From NCBI RefSeq assembly GCF_025370935.1, contig NC_133477.1:14751318-14815317 (forward strand): a DNA stretch of 64,000 nt. The letters run 5' to 3'. Made by a program: the position numbers and the translations under genes. The notes beneath the pieces were generated by a model. The model was not told the origin of the DNA. It saw nothing but the letters and a program-made list of their open reading frames with translations, and did no database searches. Positions 37,173 to 49,272 of the stretch are shown here, in pieces (positions within the stretch are counted from its first letter, which is position 1; each line of letters opens with the position of its first letter). The DNA comes from Choristoneura fumiferana (taxonomy: Eukaryota; Arthropoda; Insecta; Lepidoptera; Tortricidae).

Positions 37173-40100
37173 TTACCGTTCCCGTCGGTTGGCACCGGCC
37201 GCGAGCTCATGCTCCAACGCAGCGATTTTCTCCTCGTGGCGCGTACGCTGCGCCTGCGCGCGTCGCTGCTGCTCCTCCAGTGCCAGTACGATCTTCTCCA
37301 GCCGGTGAATCTGCTGCTGCTTGTTCTCCAGCGTGGAGAATAACTCCTGGATTTCTTCCGCTTTGGCCGCTATTTGCTTGTTCACCTGCATTTAATTTTT
37401 GTAGTCAACAATGTAAACCTAAGCATTTAGTAACCATGATATACCTAAGTACCTACCTACTATATACCTACAATATATTCACTGTTTTTGCCTTACCATT
37501 TTTATCTAGCTGCATATAGATGCACCACATAATATTAGATACTGCTTTAAAAAAATCTATTAACCTCTTTGTCTCGTTCAGACCCGATAAGTATTACTAT
37601 TGTGAAAATGTTGGTCTTTCAAGCTCATTTTCAGACAAGCAAAGAAGTCTAGCAACTTATTTCAATTTCGCAGGGAGATGCGTTCATATAGCTGTTTGCT
37701 AAACCGCTTTGTAAATCATGCATGATTGATATACACCTGTTTAGAAAATAAAATAACAAAAAGTCCTCTCCTCACTTCGTCTACAATTTTCATTCGGTGC
37801 TCAAGGTTCTGCTGAAGAGCGGACAGCTCCCTGCTCTGCTCCGTCTCCTTATTCTTCAGCATGTTGATCAGTTCCTCGCGAATCTGCGGCACTCGGCAGC
37901 GTTACAAAATTAAAAACAAATAACTAATATCGTAAATAATCCATACTAATATTATAAATGCGAAAGTAACTCTGTCTGTCTGTCTGTCTGTCTGTCTGTT
38001 ACGCTTTCACGCAAAAACCGCTGAACCGATTTGGATGAAATTTGGTACAGAGATAGAATAGACCATAGGAAAGAACATAGGCTATCTTTTATCGCGAAAA
38101 AAAGGCTTTAAGGGGTTGAAATAGGGGGTGAAAGTTTATATGGTGGAAGTTCGTCGCTGTTGGAAATAAAACCATGAAACTTGGCATTTAGGCACTTAAT
38201 AAGAAATAAGTCGGTATGTGTTTTAGCTTTTTTGAAAATTCGACCTGTGAGGGGAATGAAATAGGGGATGAAAGCTCATATGGAAGGTCGTCATTATCGA
38301 AGATAAATCGATGTTTCTTTATGAACTTGGTATTTGGGCACGTGATAAGAGATAATAATTGTTCGAGCGTTTTTTAAATTCTTCTTCTTCTTAAAACCGG
38401 TTTAAAATCGACTCGAACTCGCGCGTCAAGGGTTCCGTGCATAGGTATTTATGAATATCAAGTGTTAGCAGAGCCAAGCTCATAAGCAAAATGTACGCAA
38501 TGTGGGGTCATTTTACATGGCTTATTAACATAGACAGTCAGACATGAAAAATTATGATTTTTCAGATTTTTTTTACTTATTTTGCTATAAAGGGAATAAA
38601 ATTTGCTATAAGAGCTTCCTTTATACAAATTTCAAGTTTCTAGGACAGCCGAAAGTACCCTAATAACTTTTTTAAGTTTAGGGTTTTAATTTCAACTCGA
38701 TAAATACTCCGCACGTTTACGGGATAAAGGGTCTTGACAGACAGACGGACGGACGGACAGCAAAGTCATCCTATAAGAGTTCAATTTTTTCCTTTTGAGG
38801 TACGGAACCCTAAAAAACATTTGTTCCGGCTCTTTCAAATTTCGTCATTTTTCATACCTACTTGAAATATGGGGATGAAAGTTCGTAAGGAATTCCAAAC
38901 AAATTTACTATAAGTATAGAAATATGTGTAGCAATGCTTAGTAAGAATGCCATCTTAATTATAATCCTACCCTCCTAACTTACAATACAGGACGTAAGAT
39001 GTCAAGAGCTCACTATGAAGAATTAGTCCTTTTGTGTTGGTAGGGTAGAATACTTATATTTTACCAAAGAATGGAAGAACAAAAAAAATTACTTTAGATA
39101 TAAAGCAATGTATTAAAATAGGTTTTTTTTTCAGTAAACCGTAGAAGTTTCTATGTGCTATTATTGGCAGAATAGGTACCCTAAATAAATTAAATACTTT
39201 CCAAAGATACTATTCCACGCGGACGAAGTCGCGGGCAAAAGCTAGTAACAATATAAAAAAGAAGAGGTACCTATATCATAACCTTTCGCCTTTCCAACTA
39301 ATTTTTAACGTAGGTGTCGTGGCTTATGAGTTATGATAATTGCGATAGATGGTTGTACCACATGCCACTATTGGCGCTAAGAAGCGGTCAAGATTTTTGG
39401 ATGGTTATTTTGGATTTCCCGGTAGTCCAGTTGGTAAAGACACCTTGGCGCGTAAAGCCACAGGGATGTGGGTTCGTATCCCGTCCGGAGCACCCAAAAA
39501 TAGTTTTCGTTCTAAAATGTCTCAGATTTCGTTAAGCAAATGCATTGCTAATAAAAAAACAAATAATATTAAGTTAACATGAAATTATTATATCAACAGC
39601 TAAATAAATAAGGCAACCATAAACCTCAGTATTGAAGAGGCAGAGATTAACAGAGATAAATAAAAATAGCAACCAACCATCTAAACACATTTGAAAACTA
39701 TAGTATATCACTTGGCTTGTAAATACTGGTCAACTTCATTCCATAACTCATGGTATGTTTAAGGCAGGCTAGGAGTAATAGTTACGGTTATACTCGTATA
39801 TAATAACAGCGCTGAGTAACCTTGATGACTCTTGCCTGGGCACGCGAAGTTTTGTCCTGCTGCTCGAGCTGTTGCTCCTTCTGCGCAAGCACCTCCGACA
39901 GCTCCTCATTTCGGTGGACCGCTTCCAATAAACCCATTCTTAAGTTCATGATCTAAGACAAGAAGTTCATTTTAGTATAAAGGGATTTCAAAACGAAGGT
40001 ACAGGACAAATCCTCAACTTGCTTTAAATACCTACCCAAAAATGACAACCAGTTCTGAACTCGTAAGCTAATCTATTATTTCATTATTTTGTCTTGGAAG

Positions 40101-43100
40101 TACTTCTAATATTATTCATAAAATTGACAAACCTCCTGCTGCAAGTCCTGGTAACTGATCCCGTCAGGAGCTTCTTGGCAATTGGCGACTGCGCGATTAT
40201 GTGCTTGCAAGTCTCGGACGTATGACTCGTATTGTATAACTTTTTGCTCACTAAAACAAGAAACTCATCGTATAATTAAAGATTTAGACACTTGCGTATC
40301 ACAGTCCCATTTATTGTCACTTACTTTAATTTTATATTCTTTGTCAGATCTCTAATTTGAATCTGCATTTTCCCTATTATTTCTTCTTTGTTTAGAAGTT
40401 CAGCTGCCAATTTTTGTTGAAGCCCTACTTTGTTTTCCGACTCCTTGAAAAGATAATAAGCTTGAATTATTTCTTACAATTCAGAGATATAACTTACATT
40501 GAGATGGCCATCACCTTGAAAACGAAGAAAGAATTCAGATGGTACATACGACTGAAAAAAAAACCTACAGTCATGCTACTTGTTTTTTGAGCCTAAGACT
40601 AGGTAAATGTAAAAGAAAAAAACTTACAGCTATTTTTGTTAGTGTTTCCAAAAATCGAACTTTTTCCCGCTTACACGCTGTTACTTCATCTTCTGTCGCA
40701 CGCAGCGTTTCTTTAGTTGCTTGCAACTCCGCCCATAGATCCATTTCGCGTTCCGTTGGAAGTTCTATAGATTTGATCATAATAATCCGTGTTTAAGTAA
40801 CTTGCGAAGCCTATTACAGTTGTTAGAAATAAATTATGATTAATTAATACGCGTACGGACCTGGGTTAGGTTTACAGTTTTCAAGTTCTGTAATTTTAGA
40901 TTTCAGTTCTTCGATTGTCGCCAAACTCTCTGTCAGAGCCGTCTCCGCAGCAATTTTGGAATCTAACTCCTTTTGGGTGATTTGGTGCTGTTCCTCTAGA
41001 GCAGATTTTAAGTCTTTCAACTGAGCATTCAGATTGCTTATAGCAGACTTGTGTTCAGCGGTCATTTTTTCGATTTGCTCTTTGAGGTCTAGGACTCTGT
41101 TAAGAAAAAGATTTTACTTAGTTACTATTTTTAGTCGCATGAGCATGACACACTTTTGCTTCGCTGTCAGGGATGACCACAATCCTCCAATCTAAATGGC
41201 AAGGATTTTAAAACGTGTATACAGAAACTTTCTTTCTGTACAATAATGAGTTTAAAAACTAAGTATATCGCGTTGATGGCATATCGATCGAACGAACGAT
41301 GGATGTAATGAATGAACAGTTAAAATCTAATAAAGCACTGACTCAGCTTGAAGTGCGTCCCTATGCTGCGCCAGCTGACCACTGGCTACTTCCCCGGTTT
41401 TGAGTGACTCTTTTAATTTTCTTGCTCGTGCTTCCAACTGTACTTCTCTTTGACGACTCTGTTAATAAAAACAAATCACACATTAGTAGATTCACTCCAA
41501 AACAAATTGAGCATCGTCACACTGCGGGCATTGTGTAGGAACTTCTATGCCACGATCATAGGTACAAATGACGCGCCTATGGCTTTATGCCGACTAGCAT
41601 ACATTTGTATAACAGACACAGTATTATCTTATCATTATCATATCAAGCTCGTTTCCATGCCGTGCCCGCAGTTTTATCAAAACTCTTCATCATTACTATA
41701 GGAGTACCTGATCTTCCAAAGTTTTGACCGTGCCGGTTAAACTGCTAATACTAGCTTCAGCTTCGCGAAGTTGCCGGTCCATTTTCGTAACGCGAACACG
41801 TGTTTGTCGTAGTTGGTACTCAGTTGTTGATAGTTTATCCTTTATGGCAAGACGCGCACATTTCTCCTCCTCCAGTTCTTGACGTGTCTCCTAAACAAAA
41901 ATATACATTTGGATGGGAATAAACAAAAAAGTGGGGATGAGGAAACACAAAAGGCGGTTAAATGCAGCTTCCTTTCTGAATTTCAAAATAAACTTGAACC
42001 TTTTTGTTGGTCTTTGCGCATAATATCCTCACCAGGGTCATACGATATCATTATATGTAGTTTGGAATTAATAGACCGATATTTGAAAAAAAAAATATAA
42101 CAAAAAATTTAACCGACTACAAAAAACCATGAAAATTATTATCTACCAGTCTGAAGTCGGTCAATGCCTCAGCACGTGCCAGCAGGAGTGGACCTATACT
42201 TAGTCATCTACCTCACCTAGGTACGCACTTTATATTGGGCTTCAATCACTCCTACTGGCTCGTGCTGAGGCACCGACCAACTTCAGATTGGTAGAAAATA
42301 ATTTTCATGGTTTTTTTTATTCGGTTCAATTTTTAACACGCTTTTATTAGGTCGACCTGTATGTAACTAACTATGTAATGGAATCTAAGGTAACTAATTT
42401 AACCATCTTCCAAGGGTCGTAGCGTAATGAAAATTGGCAGCTGTATGTACTTCTGATGACAATACAATAATATGGTACTGTCGAACTGATCTGATGATGG
42501 AGCCGGAAGATATGAACTGGAACTTCATGATGGAATATCGTATCATAGTCGTGTTTGCACTTGTGAGCAAGGCCACGTAATGGATTTTGAACACGATCAG
42601 GTTTCAAGGTCTAATGATGAAACCGGAAGATAGGCACTGGCATTCCATGATGGAGTATCGTATCATAGTCGTGTTTGCACTTGTGAGAAAGGCGACGTAA
42701 TGGACTTTGAACATGATCAGGTTTCAAGGTTATATCAAACCTATTATATATTGAATAGTGTAAATATTTCGTTATCAAAGACCAAAAAGTATAAAATAAA
42801 TTAATAGTTTAAAAAACACTAGAAAAACACGCTTTTATAAATGCACGTAAAAACAAAAAAATAATATGGATCGTTCAAGTCGTCTCTATTTCTGGGCTGA
42901 AGTGTAAACTATGTGCTTTTAATTACAACATTTGATTGTAAAAGCGTGAGGCAGCTTCCACCAGGAAGTTAGTACGTATAATATTTGTTAACAAGAATGC
43001 CTATCCTGTTCCAGCACCCCACGCTTTTACAACCAAAATATTATAATTAAAAGCACATAGTTTACACTTCAGCCCAGAAATAGAGACAACTTGAACGATC

Positions 43101-46100
43101 CATAATTTATTTTTTGTTTTTACGTGCATTTATAAAAGCGTGTTTTTCTAGTGTTTTTTAAACTATTAATTTTTTGTTTTAAAAATATATTTTTACGCTT
43201 TTTAGTGTAAATAATTTAAAATACAATAGTTTAATATCAACTGCTCATTACCTTTTACGAATAGTTGCTTTTTCCGATTTGTTTGATTATTTTCCCATAA
43301 TATATTTTTTTTTTGCAGCAAAATTTCATTTCGCGTTTTTTCACGAATTTTATTTTTACAAGCCTGTTTTTTCATGAAGTTTATTTTTCACATTCGCATT
43401 CTTTTTGTGTCGTATTTTTCTCCAGTCGCGTTTTTCCCCAATCCCAATCGGTACAGAAACAGTCTCGACGGAGCTCCGCTCACGTGGAGCTCCTATCCTG
43501 GGTGGTTTTACCACTTCGGGCCCATGCAAAACTAACATAACCTAAACCTACCTGTGAGCCTTTAAGCCTGGTTTTGTGGTTTAATATTGGAATACATAAG
43601 ACTCGATGGGAAACAGGAGCTAGGTGATACCAGGGCTCCATCGACACTGTTTCTGTTTCGATTAGGATTGAGGAAAAACGCGACTGAAAAAATGCGACTC
43701 AGAAAAAACGCGAATGTGAAAATAAGCTTCATTAAAAAAGCAGACTTGGAAATATTGCCTTCGTGAAAAAAAGGGAAATGAAAAAAGGATTATAGGAAAA
43801 TAATCTAACAAACCTAGGTTAAGATCCAATCATCAGATCCTGATTTGGTGCTTATGGTACCTAATCGAAGACATTCCTAGACGAATGCAAAAAAAAAATC
43901 AAATCGGTTTATAAAGTTTTAAGGCAGGGTAAAGAGTTCGGAGGTAACAAACATAAAAAAATACAACCGAATTGATAACCTCCTCTTTGAAGTGGGTTAA
44001 AAATTGTCTCAAACCTCGAGTTCCTTGGAAAGATCGGAACCCGCCGCGCTATGATGACGCATTTCTTCTATAACAGAAGCTCGCGAATCGAGGTCCTGCC
44101 TGAGGCGAGCTACTTCCCGGACCAGTGATTTGCCCACAGCAATCAATGCACTCTGTTCTCTGCACACTCGCCTGAGAAATGAAAATCGATACCAATTACG
44201 GCGGAACGTCTTTTTTTATTTGATCTGAGACGACGATGAGCGGAGCGAGGAGGAGCCTTAGGTACAATTGCGATCACAACGCGCGAGCAGAGCGAGCGAA
44301 GCGAGCGCGCCGCGGTAGCGCCCGGCGAAGCGCCAGAACCTAATTTACTCAGGAAATAATTTGGCCCCTATTCTAGTGCTGGTTATGTAATTTTCTTGAT
44401 TGAAAAAGTATATAAATACTGAAAATAAATTGATAGGTATACATGTTGAAAATAAATTGATAGGTGTTAGTACGTGTTGTACTTAATAAATAATAAGATG
44501 ATATGTCAAATAAAATGCTGTTTTATTTATGTAAACTGCTGTGCGTTATACAGCATGTATTTTTGATACTACCTCAAACTGTAACCAGACAAAGATTTAA
44601 GTGCTGTGAACCGATATCAAAACAAATTGTTAGCTTAAAGTTCGAGCAGCAATGATTTGCGTAAAATAATTTGATATGAGAGAGAAACGTTCTGTGACAG
44701 CTGTCACGTCAACAAGTGCGACGTTTTGAATAAAAACAAAGCAGTATCACGTAGTATCATGTAACATTGCGTGCTAATTAATTTTGTAAGGAAAATAATA
44801 AGTCATTTTTTTATACTAAAACATAATAAAAAGTGATTATCAGGGCCTTCACTAACTAGGTAGGTAGGTACCCTTAAAGTTTGAGGTAGTATCAAAAATA
44901 CACTATCAAATAGAAGCTAGATTTAAATAAAAAAGAGTTACATATGTTATATATGATGTTCGTTAGTCATTATTAGCTATGCAATAATAAAAATGCTTTA
45001 CTTTAAGATAAATATACCTACTAGTGCCATCCATGAAGACGCGTGCTGACTTTGTCAAAATTAGCCATTAATGACATTATAATAAGAACCACAGCACGCG
45101 TCATCGTGAGTGACTCTACCTATAGCGGTACGCCACGAATATAAGTTGCGGTTTATTACGTAATATTTTGAGTGGAGTATTTTGCTGTGCAATCAGTAAT
45201 ATTGATGTGAATTCGGATTTTTTTTTAATAAAAAAGGACTTTTTTTGATGTGCGTTTAATACTACCCATATAAAAATTGCTGAAATTTACTTGGAAAAAT
45301 TTGCGATGGCATCCACTGCATCCTCAGACCGACTCTTGAGTTCACGCAGAGCCTCGCACAACTCCAGCCCTCGTGCATTGTAACAAGCAACCCGCTGCAT
45401 CGTCTCCCCTCTGCCGTCTTCCTGCTGTTAATTTCTTCATATGTACCTAGTTACTAACTAAATAACTATTATGTGCTATTATCCTATCTTTAACAAATTC
45501 TCAACAATCCTTTGTACTCGTACCTACGAGCTCGTACGTTAGTTTGATCGTATCATAAGGGCCACGTGTGACCCTTAATGTGAATCTGTCAAAAATATCG
45601 TTGTTGTATGTATGTTGTGTGCCTAATAGCTACATACTTATTTTGGAAATTTTATAGGACATCGCGGAACTTGGGCAGTATTCTTCTGGTAAGTAGTAAG
45701 TATGAGATATAGAGGTTCAGATATATTTGGGCTCATGTCTTAACTTACAGGGCTTCAAACCATGTTTTGCCGTACTTGATAGAACGGCCCTTTAAAATAA
45801 AACACATACCTACATGCAGTAAACAGTAAAAGCTAAATCCGTAAAAGACTCTTACGCTGTATGTAGTAACAAGCTCTTTGACCCAGTCTATGAGTTCTTG
45901 CCGCGCAGAGAATGCCTGCAGACACAGATCAGCAAATTGTGCCGGAATGTCCAATACTTTAGCATCCAGCTCCTCCAAGGTGCATTCGTCTAGATATTTG
46001 AAATAAAAATCATTATAAGTACCATAGATTTTGACCAAGTTCACATGAAATAGTTTATTATACAGATGTGCAAGTTGAGGAGAGTTTCCAAAAAGTTGGA

Positions 46101-49100
46101 ATAAGTTCTCATGAATTTCTTTAAATTTTCACAAGAAATTTAAATTTAGAAACGGAAAGTTTTAATCCCCATACAAAATTGTGAGAAGTTTCCGAAATTA
46201 TCCTGTATAAAAATTCCGCAATTTTGGAAAGTTTCCTTTGGCGGTCATCAGTAGTTTAGTGGAGGAAATCCACTTGTAGCTAGCTACATTGATACGAAGA
46301 AGTAAGTACTAAAAGCTCCAAATCGTACCAGGAACAGACTTAAAGAATTCAACCGCTCCATCCGTGTTGGAAGAGGACGCAGCGTCTCGGCAGAGCTGGG
46401 CCACCTCATCAGCGGTCCAGTCCGCCACGTTGAACACCACTAACTCCTGAGGCAAAGCGCCTTCGCCGCCGCCTGACAGGCCTTCGCGCGACATCCGGTC
46501 CCGCAGGTTACGCAAGCTATCGAACACTTCCAGCACGGCTTGCTGTAAACATGACAGCTGTTTTAAGCTTTTGCGATTTTCGCCTACCTTAATCAATTGC
46601 AACGGCGGTGATCATGGTAGGTATGATGAGTAGAGTAAGTTAGACCACATTTGCTGCGATGTAGTTGAAACGTTGAGGTTGCTAAATTGTCGTATTTAAG
46701 TCCCAGATATACCTAATAATAACTGAGATCACAGATTATTTCGCAATAGCATTTTAATGTAAGATAGGATGTACGTACCATACACAATCAAAATGGTGGA
46801 TAACTGGAAATATATAAATCTCTTATTCCATGGCTGCAAGTACTTTGGAGGTAGAAAGCGGGATAGGACAAATTATCTGTATCTTAGCGACAAAAAGTAG
46901 TCGACAGTAAGTAGGGTATTTCTTAAAAGAATTACTTGCGTATTTTACTAAATGAGCATCTACTTAAAGTACCTGTTTTAAATCGAGTTCTTTCTTCATC
47001 ATTTGAAATTGCCTCTGTTTTGCCGAAAAGGTCGATTTGATGTCCCCTTCATTAGTGGGGTGGTTGGGATTACGTTGGACACGAGCCGTGGGCACCGGGA
47101 GATTGGATGGTGTTCTAGGCCGTGCCTGGTTAGTAGTGGTATGGTTCGGGGTATTCGGCCGGGCTAGGGGCTGCTTGTTCGGAGATGGTTGAGGACGAGC
47201 TTTTGGTGTCGTTGGGCGGCTGCAAGGCGTGCCTGGCCGTTGAACCGGGTGCACAGGCGTGCCAGGACGGCTGGCCGCGCGCGGCGTCATTGGTCGGCTT
47301 GACACGCTGTTCGGCGTTTGAGGGCGACTTGCTGTCGGAGTACCGAGGTGATGACTTGAGAAATCTGTATAGGGATATTGTTAGCATGAGATGAAAGAGT
47401 CCCTGATTTTTATTCGATCAGGTTAGGACTTGTAAATTGACGATTTCTTATAAATTTACAGGGCTTGACAAAATCGTGTCATTTCTTTAATCTTACCCAT
47501 AACATCTACGATTTCATTTTCAACGATCTTTGGACTATCGTCTGAGCTCACTGATTCTGCAAAAAAAATAAAGACAACGTGAACATAGTTTTACCAATAA
47601 ATAAATAAAATCACAATGCCCATTTTAATTATTTCTATTAGGTACTATTGAAGTGTTATTTAAATGTATATCTACACCCATATAGTAAATCCTCCATTAT
47701 GCGTACAAAAATCATAGATAAAGACCAGCATTACGACTATTTACGACATTGGATTCTTTTATGAACACGGCTGTATCGTAATGGTCATTACGATAAGTAC
47801 AGATATCTGTATCGTAATGATTTTTAGGGTTCCGTACCCAAACGGTGCCAACGGGACCCTATTACTGAGACTCCGCTGTCTGTCTGTCTGTCCGTCTGTC
47901 ACAGGGCTCTATCTCTTAAGCCGTAAAAGTTAGACACTTGAAATTTTCACAGATTATGTATTACTGTGGCCGCTATAACAACAAATACTAAAAATAAAGT
48001 AAAGTTATAAATTAATCATACAAGAAACGTGTTTTTTTCAGCGTTTTTTGGTTGCTTGACGTTATTAGCCGTTGCTAAGGCGACCAAGTCGCCTAGCACC
48101 TACTAACTAGCTATTTCGGTTGAATATTTACCTTTTAAGTTTGCGATTTTAATGATGTTTTATAAAAGCTTCGATAATATACATATATAGTGACTGTCTG
48201 ATTGTGTGGTTTTTTTTTTGCAAAATTAATACAGCAACTTATGAACCACAAACCTCAATGAAGCCAATATTGATAAAGCACTCGCCAAATCCACACCGTA
48301 TAATCACTATGTTTACTTATTGTTTTTTACACAAAAAAAACATACTAAGTATTTAACACTATTTACAAGGTAGTTTAAAATTTATTCACACTAGTCGAGC
48401 TTCTTATTATTTAATTACACAACATACAAAGTCCACTGAATTTCCCGCGAATGAACCAAACTGACAGCTAATTTTTTTTTCTGCTGCGGCGCATGGCAAG
48501 AGTGAAGCGTTATTCAGCCTCCGAGAGGGCGACAGCCAAAGAGGATGAGAATTTAAAATTGTTCTTTATTCAAAATACTTGCACCTAGTGCTTACATTTT
48601 GGTGATATGTTTTTATTAACTTGTAGTTATGTTTGTTCTGGTGGAATTAATATTTTATCTTAAATTTGAAGTGGATATCTTCAACCGATTGAGCTGAAAT
48701 TTTGCATGCATGTATAAATCCGATGACAATGCAATATTATTATGACGTAGGCCATAGGAACTGTAATAAAACGACACGACCGCATCGATTTTGATCTCAT
48801 TTGATTCGTCTTGACGACTACCTACTTTGGTAACCAGGGGCAAAAAGTACCGCCAGCAAAAAAGCTTGTATTAGAATTTTTTTATTACAAAAAATTATTA
48901 CTGAACTATTTGTTTTTAAAACATAGTACGGAGGTGCGGAACCCTTCATGTGCGAGTCGCTCGCACTCGCACTTGACCGATTTTTTATTCATACATCATT
49001 ACAGCACAGGGGCGCGCCGCGCCGCGCGCACATGCAACAGCAGGTCGTCGTGCGCGCAGCGGGCGCAGCTCGTGGGGCACGACATACCTACCTAGTTCTC

Positions 49101-49228
49101 GTTAATGCAGGTCATTCTCAATGGTTCTTGAACACAATGATAGAGGATTTAATATATGGATGTAGATAAAATATTGTATGCAACTGTCCGTAATTAGGCC
49201 TTAAGACACTCATGTGACCCTGTTATGT

Positions 49229-49272
<44 letters not shown>

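Noticed and set aside
36950..37210. 86-codon frame beginning MSSRPVPTDGNGK at the end of the coiled-coil gene
   Set aside because: It overlaps the last exon in another frame. The phase-consistent exon chain ends in the frame with TAA at 37173.
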